A stretch of 64,000 bases of DNA from Bacillus sp. EAC (GCF_002156875.1 NZ_NCSY01000002.1:496001-560000), one strand, 5' to 3'. Shown: positions 7,922-18,373, counted from the first letter of the stretch. The notes: a model not told the origin generated them from the sequence alone. Numbers and translations: made by a program.

Positions 7922-8710
7922 TTACTTATTTGGCGCCATTACTTCTTCTAATACTAAATCCTTTTCAAATAAATAAGTTGCGTATTCTTTCCCAACATAT
8001 CTTATATGCCAAGGTTCATAATGATACCCCGTAACCTCTACCTTATCTTCTGGGTAACGAATTACAAATCCAAATTCATGTGCATGATCGGATAGCCATA
8101 CCCCTTCTTTTGTTTCTCCAAACTCTGCTTCAAGTTTATTCCCAAAATTCGGTGAAGAAACATCTATCGATAGTCCAGTTTGATGTTCACTAGTACCTGG
8201 GACAGCACTGTATGCTTGAGTCCACTCTTCACCTTGTGTTTGTAAATAAAAATTATACAAACTAAGTTGTCTATCATATGATCGATAAGCTGAAACTGGA
8301 GTTAGAATAATCCCATTCGCTTCAGCAGTTTGAAATAAATTCTCCAAAGCGTGAGCTGCTTCTTTCCTCATTAACGTTTTATCCTTACTCGCACCATGTA
8401 ATGGTACGATTGGGTACGTTAAATCTGTTGGCTCATACCCATCTGGTAATTTGCGATTTTTATTAACCAATACTAAATCAGACGCTGGGTTTGTAACTTC
8501 CAACATTCCATTCTCCGATTCAATTGCAGTATCATTATAACCTGGAAATACAGGTGATTTTTCTTTTTCTGGTTTTGTCATTTCAGATTTTTCAGTGGAA
8601 TTGAACATTATTAAATCTTTTCGCATAAAAAAAGCTAGTCCAATTGCAAAAATTAAAAAAATAATAATCCAGGGAAAGTATTTAAATTTCTTCTTTTTTG
8701 ATCTTCGCAC
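7922..8710 (-). CDS. M15B D-alanyl-D-alanine carboxypeptidase (VanY/LdcB family)
   Basis: The product (about 262 residues) has a basic N-terminus followed by one transmembrane anchor (residues about 12-30) and an extracellular peptidase domain. SAYRSYDRQ, the zinc motif SEHQTGLSIDVS and EPWHIRYVG give the two His and the Asp ligands plus the catalytic residues of M15B enzymes, which trim the terminal D-Ala from peptidoglycan stem peptides. I use the GTG at 8710, six nt after AGAAGGAAG; the longer frame from 8812 has no ribosome-binding site. It lies just downstream of ldh, on the same strand, in the slot where B. subtilis carries gluP. Confidence 0.85.
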   Translation of the reverse strand: MRRSKKKKFKYFPWIIIFLIFAIGLAFFMRKDLIMFNSTEKSEMTKPEKEKSPVFPGYNDTAIESENGMLEVTNPASDLVLVNKNRKLPDGYEPTDLTYPIVPLHGASKDKTLMRKEAAHALENLFQTAEANGIILTPVSAYRSYDRQLSLYNFYLQTQGEEWTQAYSAVPGTSEHQTGLSIDVSSPNFGNKLEAEFGETKEGVWLSDHAHEFGFVIRYPEDKVEVTGYHYEPWHIRYVGKEYATYLFEKDLVLEEVMAPNK

Positions 8711-8815
8711 AATAATCTTCCTTCTATTAAAATCGTTAGTTATAACATTATACAATGATTTTTGAATAATCAAGTACGAAGAAGACCTCTTCAGCTTTGT
8801 AAGAGGTCTCAATAG

Positions 8816-9805
<990 letters not shown>

Positions 9806-9830
9806 TTATGTCCATTAGTTAACAACAGAA

Positions 9831-9848
9831 TTGTGAAATAACTCTCAA
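9831..9848. promoter_or_regulatory. Candidate Rex operator upstream of ldh
   Basis: TTGTGAAATAACTCTCAA matches the Rex consensus TTGTGAA-N4-TTCACAA at 12 of 14 informative positions, 68 bp upstream of the ldh start. Rex represses fermentative dehydrogenase genes when NADH is low. The left half-site is perfect. Confidence 0.55.
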
Positions 9849-9917
9849 AATTGTTACAGTTTTTTACTGGCTTCTGAATCAGACTTATTTATTTTCAAGC
9901 AAACCGTGTTTTCTTAT

Positions 9918-10493
9918 TCAATTATTATCTGGGCTAGTCTTAATCGTGCTTGTTTCAGTTATGATTATTGGAATCGAACAATCATGTTTTTCTGTTGGGA
10001 TTGTTTCAATAATTTGAATTTCGTAAGCTAATGAAACTAAATCTCCATTATAATTTTCTAAATATCGATCATAAAAGCCTCCACCATAACCTAAACGATC
10101 TCCCTTTATAGTATAAGCAACACCTGGAACAACGATTAAATCAATATTTTCTTTACTTATTTTTTCGCAACTATCCTCAATTGGCTCTTGTATTCCAAAA
10201 TACCCTACTTGTAAATCAGAAAAACTTTTTATTTTAAAAAACTGCATTTCTCTTGTCTTATGGTTACACTTTGGAACAACGACGGTTTTATTCTGCATCC
10301 AGCATGATTGAATCAAGTAATTTGTATTAATTTCATGCTCCATAGGCATTGTAGTCGCAACGATATCTGCATTTTTCCAAACATCTATTTCCATTAATTG
10401 ATCAATAATTTGTTTGGAACGTTTATCTCGATCTAATTTAGATAGTTCTTTAATATTCTTAATCATTGAAGTTCTAATATGTTTCTTTTCCAT
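9918..10493 (-). CDS. yqgN: 5-formyltetrahydrofolate cyclo-ligase (YqgN)
   Basis: The 191-residue product converts 5-formyl-THF to 5,10-methenyl-THF using ATP. Diagnostic segments are the N-terminal MEKKHIRTSMIKNIKELS, VVPKC, and the C-terminal VVPGVAYTIKGDRLGYGGGFYDRYL with the ATP/folate-binding glycine cluster. The start at 10493 follows GGAGGATATT; the frame could open 12 nt earlier but that codon precedes the ribosome-binding site. It lies next to rpmG as in B. subtilis. Confidence 0.92.
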   Translation of the reverse strand: MEKKHIRTSMIKNIKELSKLDRDKRSKQIIDQLMEIDVWKNADIVATTMPMEHEINTNYLIQSCWMQNKTVVVPKCNHKTREMQFFKIKSFSDLQVGYFGIQEPIEDSCEKISKENIDLIVVPGVAYTIKGDRLGYGGGFYDRYLENYNGDLVSLAYEIQIIETIPTEKHDCSIPIIITETSTIKTSPDNN

Positions 10494-10532
10494 AATATCC
10501 TCCATTTCTTCGGGAAATGCTCTATAAATACA

Positions 10533-10560
10533 AAAAAACAGTAGGAAAATTCCTACTGCT
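10533..10560 (-). terminator. Terminator of rpmG
   Basis: CAGTAGGA and TCCTACTG pair around a 4-nt loop; on the minus strand a run of Ts follows. It directly abuts the rpmG stop codon. Confidence 0.85.
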
Positions 10561-10709
10561 TACTTTGTTTCGCGATGAACTGTAACTTTTTTAAGTCTTG
10601 GGCAATATTTTTTAAGCTCAAGACGGTCTGGGTTATTACGTTTATTTTTAGTAGTGATATAGTTACGATCTCCGCATTCTGTACATGCTAATGTAATATT
10701 TACGCGCAT
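10560..10709 (-). CDS. rpmG: 50S ribosomal protein L33
   Basis: Forty-nine residues: [17 protein letters not shown] at the N-terminus and VHRETK at the C-terminus are typical L33 sequence. The first Cys pair (CTEC) is kept but the second pair is reduced to CPRL, so a classic four-Cys zinc ribbon is not complete; such partial forms are known among L33 paralogues. ATG at 10709 follows GGAGGG. It is a component of the large subunit near the tRNA exit site. A monocistronic unit with its own terminator. Confidence 0.93.
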   Translation of the reverse strand: MRVNITLACTECGDRNYITTKNKRNNPDRLELKKYCPRLKKVTVHRETK

Positions 10710-10794
10710 TTTATTTTCCCTCCTGACATAGTGACATAATCAGACTTGTATATAATAACATTCTTTCGGAATAATTTCCATAGTTTTTCTGCAT

Positions 10795-11781
10795 TCAATG
10801 CATTTCTTTTGATAATTTTTTTATTGAATTATGTACAAATTTATTTTCATTATTCAGAGTATACTTTTGAAAAATTGCTTGATGATGCAGAACACTTCCT
10901 TGATCAATTCTAATATTGGAACTTATTGATACATAAGGTCCAATAACACAGTCCTCCTCTATTGTAACATCATTCCCAATAATGACCGGAGATACAATTT
11001 TAACATTATTATTTATTATCACATGTTCGCCTAAAAAAATTCTCGGCAAGATCTGTACTGCAGGAATAGGTAAGTTTAACTTTTCCTCAATCCAATCAAA
11101 ATTCAGTTTCGCAAAGCGCCTTGGCGTTCCATAGTCAATCCAGTATCCATCCAAGTGAAAAGCATGTAAACGTACTTTTTCAATTAATAATAAAGGAATT
11201 AAATCATTACTAATATCAAAATAGCGATTTTCTGGGATATACTTTAATAATTTTGGATCCATAATATAGATACCTGTATTCACTAACTTACTTATTTCTT
11301 TTCCACTTATTGGCTTTTCGATAAAATCGATTATTTGTCCATCTTTTACTCTAACATTCCCATATGAAGCGCACTTTTCAACTTGTTTCACAAACATCGA
11401 AAACATATTTCCATTAAGTAAATGCTGTGAAATTGCTTCCTTTATATCTCCATCAAATAATATATCTCCATTAATTAATAAAAATGGCTCCGTTAGAGAA
11501 TGTTTCGAAAGACTTAAGCAACCTGCAGATCCTAAGCTTTTTTCTTCGATAATAAAGTCAACAGCTATATTTTTTAGTTTCATCGCGTTTATCGTTTCAA
11601 TTATAGCTTGCGACATATAATGAAGTTGAATGATTAAATCAGTAAATCCCATTCTCGTTAAATGTAGTAATAAATGCTCAATAGCTGCTCGATTAGCAAT
11701 TGGTAAGAGTGGCTTAGGAATATTGTTAGTTATTGGTAAAAGCCTTTGTCCATATCCTCCAGCTAGAATAACAACCTTCAT
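10795..11781 (-). CDS. Sugar-phosphate nucleotidyltransferase with left-handed beta-helix tail
   Basis: A 328-residue protein with the nucleotidyltransferase signature VVILAGGYGQRLLPITNNIPKPLLPI at the N-terminus, the metal-binding aspartate in LLINGDILF, FIEKP, and a C-terminal hexapeptide-repeat stretch (about residues 245-300). This architecture is shared by GDP-mannose and glucose-1-phosphate nucleotidyltransferases that make activated sugars for surface polysaccharide. The sugar and nucleotide cannot be read from the sequence. ATG at 11781 follows GGGGTGG. A perfect 18-bp terminator separates it from phoU upstream, so it must be transcribed from a promoter in a gap of about 60 bp. No partner glycosylation gene is adjacent. 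Confidence 0.8.
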   Translation of the reverse strand: MKVVILAGGYGQRLLPITNNIPKPLLPIANRAAIEHLLLHLTRMGFTDLIIQLHYMSQAIIETINAMKLKNIAVDFIIEEKSLGSAGCLSLSKHSLTEPFLLINGDILFDGDIKEAISQHLLNGNMFSMFVKQVEKCASYGNVRVKDGQIIDFIEKPISGKEISKLVNTGIYIMDPKLLKYIPENRYFDISNDLIPLLLIEKVRLHAFHLDGYWIDYGTPRRFAKLNFDWIEEKLNLPIPAVQILPRIFLGEHVIINNNVKIVSPVIIGNDVTIEEDCVIGPYVSISSNIRIDQGSVLHHQAIFQKYTLNNENKFVHNSIKKLSKEMH

Positions 11782-11839
11782 CAGTACCACCCCAAAATTT
11801 TATATTCGTTTAACAAGTATGCGAAATATTACATTTTTA

Positions 11840-11884
11840 TGACAAAAGGGTGTTCAAACTATAAGTAGTTTGAACACCCTTTTG
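11840..11884 (-). terminator. Strong terminator of the pstB-phoU unit
   Basis: An 18-bp perfect stem (11844-11861 with 11866-11883), including GGGTGTTCAAAC, has A/T-runs on both flanks and lies just downstream of phoU. Confidence 0.92.
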
Positions 11885-11886
11885 AT

Positions 11887-12540
11887 TTATTGATTTAATA
11901 AATAATGTTTACCTTTAACTAAATAATAGATATTCTCTGCAATATTTGTCGCGTAATCTGCGATTCTCTCCAAATATCTGCAAATGAACGCCATTTGCAT
12001 GATATTTGCTACATGTTCAGGAGAATCTGCAATGCTTGACATTAAAGTTTGAACAGTCGTTCCATATAGTTCGTCTACTTTATCATCAATCTCTCCAATT
12101 TCTTTAGCTGCTTGTAAATCTTCTGTTCTGTAAGCGCCAGTAGCTTTTGTTAACATTTCAAGTCCAAGTAAATGCATTTTTTCAATATTCTCTAATGGTA
12201 AGTTATCTTGACGACCGCGAATACGAATCGTTGACTTTGCTATATTAACTGCATAATCTGCAACGCGTTCTAAATCATGTGCAATTTTGATAGCTGTTAA
12301 ATTTCTTCTTAAATCAACCGCTACTGGTTGTTGTCTTGTGATAATAACAAGAATTAATTCATTTATTTCTTTTTCAAGCTTATTAATACGATCATCTTCA
12401 TCGATTACTTCTAAAGCTAACTCTATATTTTCATTACGAAAAGCGTCCATACTCTTAATTACAGCTTTTTTAGTTTTTTCCGCTAACTCGATAATCATTT
12501 CTTGTAACGATCTTAAATCTGCTTCAAATTGTTGTCTCAT
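11887..12540 (-). CDS. phoU: Phosphate transport system accessory protein PhoU
   Basis: The 217-residue, all-helical protein has two tandem PhoU repeats; the second contains FICRYLERIADYATNIAEN, mirroring IAHDLERVADYAVNIAK in the first. These E-R-x-x-D motifs bind metal clusters. PhoU restrains phosphate uptake and signals phosphate status to PhoR. ATG at 12540 or the adjacent GTG at 12543 could start it; both follow GAGGGG. It is 24 bp downstream of pstB and probably cotranscribed with it. Confidence 0.92.
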   Translation of the reverse strand: MRQQFEADLRSLQEMIIELAEKTKKAVIKSMDAFRNENIELALEVIDEDDRINKLEKEINELILVIITRQQPVAVDLRRNLTAIKIAHDLERVADYAVNIAKSTIRIRGRQDNLPLENIEKMHLLGLEMLTKATGAYRTEDLQAAKEIGEIDDKVDELYGTTVQTLMSSIADSPEHVANIMQMAFICRYLERIADYATNIAENIYYLVKGKHYLLNQ

Positions 12541-12564
12541 CACTTTTGACCCCTCATCCTTTTA

Positions 12565-13392
12565 TTAACCAAATCGACCAGTTATATAATCTTCAGTACG
12601 CTTGTCTTTTGGAGTAGAGAATAGTTTATTTGTATCTGTATATTCAACAACTTCACCACTTAAGAAAAATGCTGTTTTATCAGATACACGTGCAGCTTGT
12701 TGCATATTATGAGTAACGATAATAATACTAAATTCCTTTTTTAACTCATGAATCAACTCTTCAACTTTTAAAGTAGAGATTGGGTCTAATGCAGAAGTTG
12801 GTTCATCCATTAAAATTACATCTGGTTCAATTGCTAAACAACGAGCGATACATAAACGTTGTTGCTGACCTCCAGATAGTCCATATGCGTTCTCATGTAA
12901 ACGATCTTTTACTTCATCCCAAATCGCTGCACCTTTTAAACTCTTTTCAACAATTTGATTTAATGTAGCTTTATCTTTAATTCCATGAATTTTAGGTCCG
13001 TAAGCAACATTTTCCCAAATAGACTTAGGAAACACGTTTGGTTTTTGGAACACCATTCCAACATGCGTTCTTAATTCTTCTACAGGATAACTCTTATCAA
13101 AAATATTTTGTTCACGATAAAGGATCTTACCTTCAGTTCTAACTGTTGGAACTAATTCAACCATTCGATTTAATGTTTTTAAATAAGTTGATTTACCGCA
13201 TCCACTTGGTCCAATAATCGCAGTTACTTCATTTTCATATATACTTAAATTTATATCTTTTAGCGCTTTATCTTGTCCATACCAAAGATTTAAATTCTGT
13301 GTATCATAAACAATTGACTTGTTCATCTTCACAGACTCCTCTTCCTTTATTTCACTCTTCACATGTGTCTCTCTAACTAAAGTTGTTGTCAT
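12565..13392 (-). CDS. pstB: Phosphate ABC transporter ATP-binding protein PstB
   Basis: A 275-residue ABC ATPase: Walker [11 protein letters not shown]-loop [12 protein letters not shown], signature LSGGQQQR, Walker [13 protein letters not shown] and the switch histidine in [16 protein letters not shown] and DYITGRFG are PstB-specific. It energises high-affinity phosphate import with PstC/PstA. The ATG at 13392 is used, but an internal ATG at 13326 also has a good GAGGAG site, so the first 22 residues are uncertain. The expected pstS, pstC and pstA genes are absent upstream; a Pho box precedes it instead. Confidence 0.93.
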   Translation of the reverse strand: MTTTLVRETHVKSEIKEEESVKMNKSIVYDTQNLNLWYGQDKALKDINLSIYENEVTAIIGPSGCGKSTYLKTLNRMVELVPTVRTEGKILYREQNIFDKSYPVEELRTHVGMVFQKPNVFPKSIWENVAYGPKIHGIKDKATLNQIVEKSLKGAAIWDEVKDRLHENAYGLSGGQQQRLCIARCLAIEPDVILMDEPTSALDPISTLKVEELIHELKKEFSIIIVTHNMQQAARVSDKTAFFLSGEVVEYTDTNKLFSTPKDKRTEDYITGRFG

Positions 13393-13507
13393 CTCTTTTT
13401 ATCCCCTCTCATCCTAAAGGTCTTTCTACTAATCAAAACAAAATTTTAATATACATAACAATAACTTCTTTTATTGATAATTTATAATCTTAAATGCTAC
13501 ATCACTA

Positions 13508-13561
13508 ATCATAAATCCAAACTATTAAAACCGTTTTAACCAAATGTAAATTTTGTGTAAA
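13508..13561 (-). promoter_or_regulatory. Pho box and -10 element upstream of pstB
   Basis: On the minus strand four TT(A/T)A-type hexamers occur at exact 11-bp intervals: TTTACA (13556-13561), TTTACA (13545-13550), TTAAAA (13534-13539) and TTAATA (13523-13528), the arrangement of PhoP binding sites. A TATGAT (13508-13513) follows 9 bp later as a possible -10. The remainder of the 13393-13768 gap shows no gene and no remnant I can recognise of pstS, pstC or pstA. Confidence 0.7.
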
Positions 13562-13734
13562 TTAGAAAGAAAGAAGCACCTAACTCAGTCCTGACTACTG
13601 TTTAGAAAAATAGCAAGTAAGATTGTTTTTTTAATTTACAAGACATTGTCTTTTGATCTAGAGGCTATGGGCTAGCACTCCGAATTGTCTCAATAAGAAA
13701 GTTCCTTGTTCAAAAAACACTTGAGGCAAATTGG

Positions 13735-13766
13735 ATACAAAAAAGAGAAGGGTTTTCCCCTTCTCC
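13735..13766 (-). terminator. Terminator of pbpA
   Basis: GAGAAGGG and CCCTTCTC pair around a 5-nt loop, followed on the minus strand by a T-run. Confidence 0.85.
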
Positions 13767-13768
13767 TT

Positions 13769-15886
13769 TTAGCTTTTCTTATTTTGAGTATCTTGCGTTT
13801 CTCCAGAAGATTTTCCTTCTTTTTTCATTTTAAAGTATTCATCCATAATACCACGGCCAATGTATTTGTTAACAGGAGCTTGGTCACTTTGCATCCAAGG
13901 TACGACAACTGAAAAGGCAATTTCAGGATTGTCATATGGTGCATATCCAATCAGTGTTAAATTATAAGTTTTTTGTGGTCCATTATATTTTTTTCGGTCT
14001 GGTCCATCATAAACTGATTGTGCTGTACCTGTTTTACCAGCTATTTTATAGTCCACCCCTAAGAAATACGGACGAGCAGTACCACCTAGTTCATTATAAA
14101 CTTTATAAAAACCTTCTTTTACTCGATTAACATAAGAATCCTTCATATCAATTCGATTTAAGATTTTTGGTTGAATTTCTTGTCTTACAACACCTTGATC
14201 ATCGCCAATTGAAGGTTGCCTTAATTCTTTTGCAACATGCGGTTTAATTCTGTAGCCTCCGTTTGCAATTGTAGATACATATTGTGCTAATTGAAGTGGT
14301 GTGTAAGTATCGTACTGTCCAATCGCCATATCAAGTAGGAAACCTGGACTTCGATCTACGCCTTTGAATCCAATTGCTTCATTCGGTAAATCAACTCCGG
14401 TTTTAACTCCAAGCCCAAATTGACTAAAGCTGTTACGGAATACTTCGAACGCATTAGTGTCTATATCTAAAGGCTGATTCTCAACATAATGAGCTTTACC
14501 AATCGCCATTGCTGTTCGGAACATGTATACGTTTGAAGATCTTTTTAATGCTTCTAAATCTGTTACCCAACCCATGTTTTTATAGGATGCTTTCGCTGGT
14601 GTACCTGCAATTTTAATTGGTGTATCAAATTGTTTCTGTCCAGGATAAATTGCTTTTGTTTGATAACCAGTTAAAACTGTCGCACCTTTTACAGTTGAAC
14701 CCATTTCATATGATGTAGTCAGATTTCCTGTTGCAAAATCTTGGACTTCGTTTTTACCAGTTTTTTTATTTCTAACAATCTGTTTACCTGACATCGCTAA
14801 AATTTCACCTGTTTTAGGGTTCATCATTGTAACGAATGCTCGGTCCATATATTTACCATTTGAAGTTGCTTTTGCTTTTAAAAGTTCTCTCGTTACAATT
14901 TCATCAACTTTACGTTGAAGGTCAATATCAAGTGAAAGTACTAAGTCACTACCTGGTTCACCTTCAGTAATTACTTTTGTATCGATAACATTACCTTGTG
15001 AATCAACTACATTTTGAGCCTTACCTTTTGTACCACGAAGGACATCTTCATATTGTTGTTCAATATAACTTTTACCTACTCTATCGTTACGATCATATCC
15101 ACGTGCTAAATAATAATCTACATTTTCTGCTGGTAATCCTTCTTTTTCAGAAGTAATATTTCCAAGGATTGTTCTAAATGTATCCTTAAAAACATAATCC
15201 CTTTTCCAATCAGTCGTAATATCGACACCTGGAAGATCTTCTAAATGTTCACTTACTTGCGCATATTCCTTTTCAGTTACTCCTACACTTTTAATAGTTT
15301 GAGGAGTTAGAGCATAACCAACACTCATTTGCTTATAAATCGCAAGTATTTGCAAGTCATCTTTACTTAGTGAATTAATTTCTTTTTCTGTAATCGCTTC
15401 TAATTGGAGTGCGTAATATTCTTTATTATACGTTGCATCATCGTCTTTATATTTAGCTTTTAGCTTTTTGTCTTCCTTTTTTGGAACTAGTAGTTTTGCT
15501 TCTTCTGGATGTGTAAGTAACCAGTAATCTTTTCGATCTCGTTCCATTATTTTATCAACCGGCATTTTTATATACTGAGTTAATTTTGTGGCCATATTCA
15601 ATAACTCACCTGTTGACGTACCCTTTTTTCTCGTATACGTAATCGTTCGTAACGGGGTATTATCTACAACAACTTTCCCGTTTCTATCTAAGATTTTCCC
15701 CCTTGGGACTGACTGATCGACTGTCATATTCTCTGTTCGCTCTAATTCTAATTTATAGTCTTCACCCTTAACGATCTGTACAACACCTAATCTTAGAATT
15801 AAAAAAGAAAATAGTACAAACACAAGAAAAAATAGTGTATTCAGCCTTGTAGGTAATGCAATTTTATTTTTCTTTGGTTTATTCAT
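13769..15886 (-). CDS. pbpA: Class B penicillin-binding protein, transpeptidase (PbpA)
   Basis: A 705-residue PBP2-type transpeptidase with one N-terminal membrane anchor (about residues 13-35), a PBP dimer domain and a C-terminal transpeptidase domain with all three motifs: the active serine in [11 protein letters not shown] in KRSSNVYM, and KTG in [10 protein letters not shown]. It cross-links peptidoglycan, in B. subtilis serving rod-shaped wall synthesis and outgrowth. Length is close to that of B. subtilis PbpA. ATG follows GAGGAGAAG. It lies between yqgE and the pst slot, as in B. subtilis. A low-complexity acidic/lysine region occurs around residues 125-150. Confidence 0.93.
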   Translation of the reverse strand: MNKPKKNKIALPTRLNTLFFLVFVLFSFLILRLGVVQIVKGEDYKLELERTENMTVDQSVPRGKILDRNGKVVVDNTPLRTITYTRKKGTSTGELLNMATKLTQYIKMPVDKIMERDRKDYWLLTHPEEAKLLVPKKEDKKLKAKYKDDDATYNKEYYALQLEAITEKEINSLSKDDLQILAIYKQMSVGYALTPQTIKSVGVTEKEYAQVSEHLEDLPGVDITTDWKRDYVFKDTFRTILGNITSEKEGLPAENVDYYLARGYDRNDRVGKSYIEQQYEDVLRGTKGKAQNVVDSQGNVIDTKVITEGEPGSDLVLSLDIDLQRKVDEIVTRELLKAKATSNGKYMDRAFVTMMNPKTGEILAMSGKQIVRNKKTGKNEVQDFATGNLTTSYEMGSTVKGATVLTGYQTKAIYPGQKQFDTPIKIAGTPAKASYKNMGWVTDLEALKRSSNVYMFRTAMAIGKAHYVENQPLDIDTNAFEVFRNSFSQFGLGVKTGVDLPNEAIGFKGVDRSPGFLLDMAIGQYDTYTPLQLAQYVSTIANGGYRIKPHVAKELRQPSIGDDQGVVRQEIQPKILNRIDMKDSYVNRVKEGFYKVYNELGGTARPYFLGVDYKIAGKTGTAQSVYDGPDRKKYNGPQKTYNLTLIGYAPYDNPEIAFSVVVPWMQSDQAPVNKYIGRGIMDEYFKMKKEGKSSGETQDTQNKKS

Positions 15887-15988
15887 CTCTTCTCCTCATT
15901 TACTACTTCTACTTATTTAATATTTTAATTTTAAGGGAATGGTCTTTCTGCAAAACAAATACAAAATATTGTAACAGATCGAACATCA

Positions 15989-17206
15989 TTATGTATGCTC
16001 TAGCTTTAATTTTCTCATAACAAAATAGACCAAAAAATGTCCCATACCAAAGATACACATTAACAGTGGTATAACTTGTTTTGGCGAAAAAAAAGCAGTA
16101 CACACAATAAAAGTTGCAATAGAAAACATTCTACCGCCATTTAAATACACTTCTCTAATAACGATATACTCAACTCTGTATTCCCTAGCCTTATAAGATT
16201 TTCCTATTATATCATAAGTTAATGATAAATAAGGTACTAAAATGATTGGATAAGCCAAAGAAATAATTACCCCATAAACAATAAGTAATGTAAAAGATAC
16301 TTTAAAAACAATAACAAAAACTGCCGCAAATAACATAAAACCACCTAGGAATATCGCTTTTAAATTAAAACTTGGTTTTATGGTACGAGTAACAATATAA
16401 TATGTAATAAAACTGATTAACGAAGTAATTAATCCATATTTACCTAAGGCAAATTCACTGCCAGTTGATAGAAAAATATAAATAGATATAACAAATAGGA
16501 AGATTCCTTCCCGTAGCCCTTGAAAAAAATTAGCATATGTAACTTTTCTCCAATTACCATTTAATGTTCTTTCCAATATGACTCTTTTAATGTTAAATTC
16601 GCTATCAAGCTCTCTTCTAACTAAGAAACAACTTATAATCACAGCAAATACAAATAATATGACTGCGGCAATAAATACAAAATTATAACCTTTGTCTCCC
16701 ACCATCGAAGAAATGATTGCTCCCGCAATAAAGGGTCCAAGCATACCAGAAAACGAACTCAGCAGACCTAAAAATCCATTGAAAAATTGCCTAGTTTCAG
16801 GTTCTGTTACTTCAAATGTAAGTAAATTAAATGAAAGATAATAACAGCCATTTCCTATTCCTAAAATCGCTCCAATTAGAATTGTTGAAAGTAATGTTTT
16901 CGTTTCGAATAATAAGACTACAATGTAGAAAATTGCTAAAAACGAAATACCGATCCTCAATATAACAACTCGATCGATATTTTTTGCCAATCTACCTGCG
17001 ATAATAAATGTAAGTGCTTGAAAAAAGGCAATTGAAAATTGGTATGAAGCGATTGGTAAATAGTCGTTTGATTGCTTCCATAAATATACATTCACAAAAG
17101 TGTTAGATAATGCTGTAGCTAATGAAAATAAACCACCTACAGTTAATAATAAAACCAGGTCTCTATTAACAACAACATCACCTATTAAAAATTTCCACCT
17201 ACTCAT
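15989..17206 (-). CDS. yqgE: Major facilitator superfamily transporter YqgE
   Basis: A 405-residue protein with about twelve hydrophobic helices split by a basic central loop (RRELDSEFNIKR near residue 200). It belongs to the MFS; the substrate is not known. The ATG follows AAAGGAGAG. Its position between sodA and pbpA is the position of yqgE in B. subtilis, which is the basis for the name. No regulatory site recognised. Confidence 0.82.
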   Translation of the reverse strand: MSRWKFLIGDVVVNRDLVLLLTVGGLFSLATALSNTFVNVYLWKQSNDYLPIASYQFSIAFFQALTFIIAGRLAKNIDRVVILRIGISFLAIFYIVVLLFETKTLLSTILIGAILGIGNGCYYLSFNLLTFEVTEPETRQFFNGFLGLLSSFSGMLGPFIAGAIISSMVGDKGYNFVFIAAVILFVFAVIISCFLVRRELDSEFNIKRVILERTLNGNWRKVTYANFFQGLREGIFLFVISIYIFLSTGSEFALGKYGLITSLISFITYYIVTRTIKPSFNLKAIFLGGFMLFAAVFVIVFKVSFTLLIVYGVIISLAYPIILVPYLSLTYDIIGKSYKAREYRVEYIVIREVYLNGGRMFSIATFIVCTAFFSPKQVIPLLMCIFGMGHFLVYFVMRKLKLEHT

Positions 17207-17271
17207 ATATACTCTCCTTTGTCCTATGTACTAGTCTTCCGAGTAAATGAAAAATTATCCTTAAAATAGAC

Positions 17272-17309
17272 AATAAAAAAACACTACTAAGGATTTCTTA
17301 GTAGTGTTT
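17272..17309 (-). terminator. Terminator of sodA
   Basis: A perfect 13-bp stem AAACACTACTAAG/CTTAGTAGTGTTT with a 5-nt loop, and a T-run on the minus strand. Confidence 0.92.
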
Positions 17310-17320
17310 GATTTTATAAA

Positions 17321-17929
17321 TTATTTTGCAGCTTGGTATAACTCTTCTACTTTTTCCCAGTTTACTACGTTCCAGAAAGCACCTACATAATCAGGACGTT
17401 TGTTTTGGAAGTTTAAGTAGTATGCATGCTCCCATACATCTAAACCTAAGATTGGAGTTTTACCTTCCATTAATGGAGAATCTTGATTTGGTGTGCTTGT
17501 AACTTCTAACTGACCATTATTTACTACTAACCAAGCCCAACCTGAACCGAATCGAGTTAATGCAGCTTGAGTGAAAGCAGCTTTTAACTCATCTAAGCTA
17601 CCAAATTTAGCATTGATTGCCTCAGCAACTTCACCAACTGGAGTACCAGTACCTTCTGGAGTTAATAAAGTCCAGAATAAGCTATGGTTAGCATGGCCAC
17701 CACCGTTATTACGTACAGCTGTACGAATAGCTTCAGGAAGTGCATCTAAGTTAGAGATTAATTCTTCAATTGTTGTTGCTGCTACTTCTTTACCTTCTAA
17801 AGCAGCATTTAAGTTTGTAATGTATGTATTGTGATGACGAGTATGGTGAATATTCATCGTTTCTTTATCAAAGTGTGGTTCTAAAGCATCGTAAGCATAT
17901 GGTAATTGCGGTAATTCAAATTTAGACAT
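17321..17929 (-). CDS. sodA: Superoxide dismutase (Mn/Fe type)
   Basis: The 202-residue enzyme has all four metal ligands: the first His in [10 protein letters not shown], the second in [10 protein letters not shown], and Asp and His in [11 protein letters not shown]. It converts superoxide to hydrogen peroxide and oxygen in the cytosol. Bacillus SodA uses manganese; the sequence alone cannot exclude iron. ATG follows GGGAGG. It is the upstream gene of the sodA-yqgE-pbpA order but has its own terminator. Confidence 0.95.
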   Translation of the reverse strand: MSKFELPQLPYAYDALEPHFDKETMNIHHTRHHNTYITNLNAALEGKEVAATTIEELISNLDALPEAIRTAVRNNGGGHANHSLFWTLLTPEGTGTPVGEVAEAINAKFGSLDELKAAFTQAALTRFGSGWAWLVVNNGQLEVTSTPNQDSPLMEGKTPILGLDVWEHAYYLNFQNKRPDYVGAFWNVVNWEKVEELYQAAK

Positions 17930-18127
17930 TTTTAATTCCTCCCAAGAATATTGTGAATTTCAATTTAAAGTTATCAAATTAACAGAAAGATTTCAATAGA
18001 AATGCTCATTATTGAAAAAGATTATTATTATTTGACTAAATTAACTAAGTATTATCTGTCTATTTTAGTCTACTTGGTTGCTTTTCAAGCAGGAGATTAC
18101 TACATCTACTTATAGCTCTAGAAACAA

Positions 18128-18161
18128 CAAAAATCCCCAACGAAATTTAATCCGTTGGGGA
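18128..18161 (-). terminator. Terminator of the tRNA cluster
   Basis: TCCCCAACG and CGTTGGGGA pair around a 10-nt loop, followed on the minus strand by TTTTTG. It lies 18 bp after the tRNA-Ser gene. Confidence 0.85.
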
Positions 18162-18179
18162 CTTTTGCAATTTAAGTAA

Positions 18180-18268
18180 GGAGTAAGAGGGATTCGAACC
18201 CCCGCGGGCTGTTACACCCCTGTCGGTTTTCAAGACCGATCCCTTCAGCCGGACTTGGGTATTACTCC
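18180..18268 (-). tRNA. tRNA-Ser(UGA)
   Basis: An 89-nt gene with a long variable arm and anticodon TGA in the loop CTTGAAA. The acceptor stem GGAGTAA pairs with TTACTCC. No CCA is encoded, and the base at position 73 reads T, not the G usual in bacterial serine tRNAs; the bases after it (TACTT) partly repeat the tRNA end (CTTACTC). It is last of three tRNAs transcribed leftward. Confidence 0.92.
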
Positions 18269-18280
18269 ATAATAAAATAT

Positions 18281-18357
18281 TGGTAGCGGCGGAGGGAGTC
18301 GAACCCACGACCTCACGGGTATGAACCGTACGCTCTAGCCAGCTGAGCTACACCGCC
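18281..18357 (-). tRNA. tRNA-Met(CAU), elongator
   Basis: A 77-nt cloverleaf with anticodon CAT, acceptor starting GGCGGTG and an encoded CCA end. GTTCGACT in the T arm. The paired G1-U72 end and sequence agree with the Bacillus elongator methionine tRNA rather than the initiator. Confidence 0.93.
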
Positions 18358-18373
18358 AAACTAATTATAAAAA

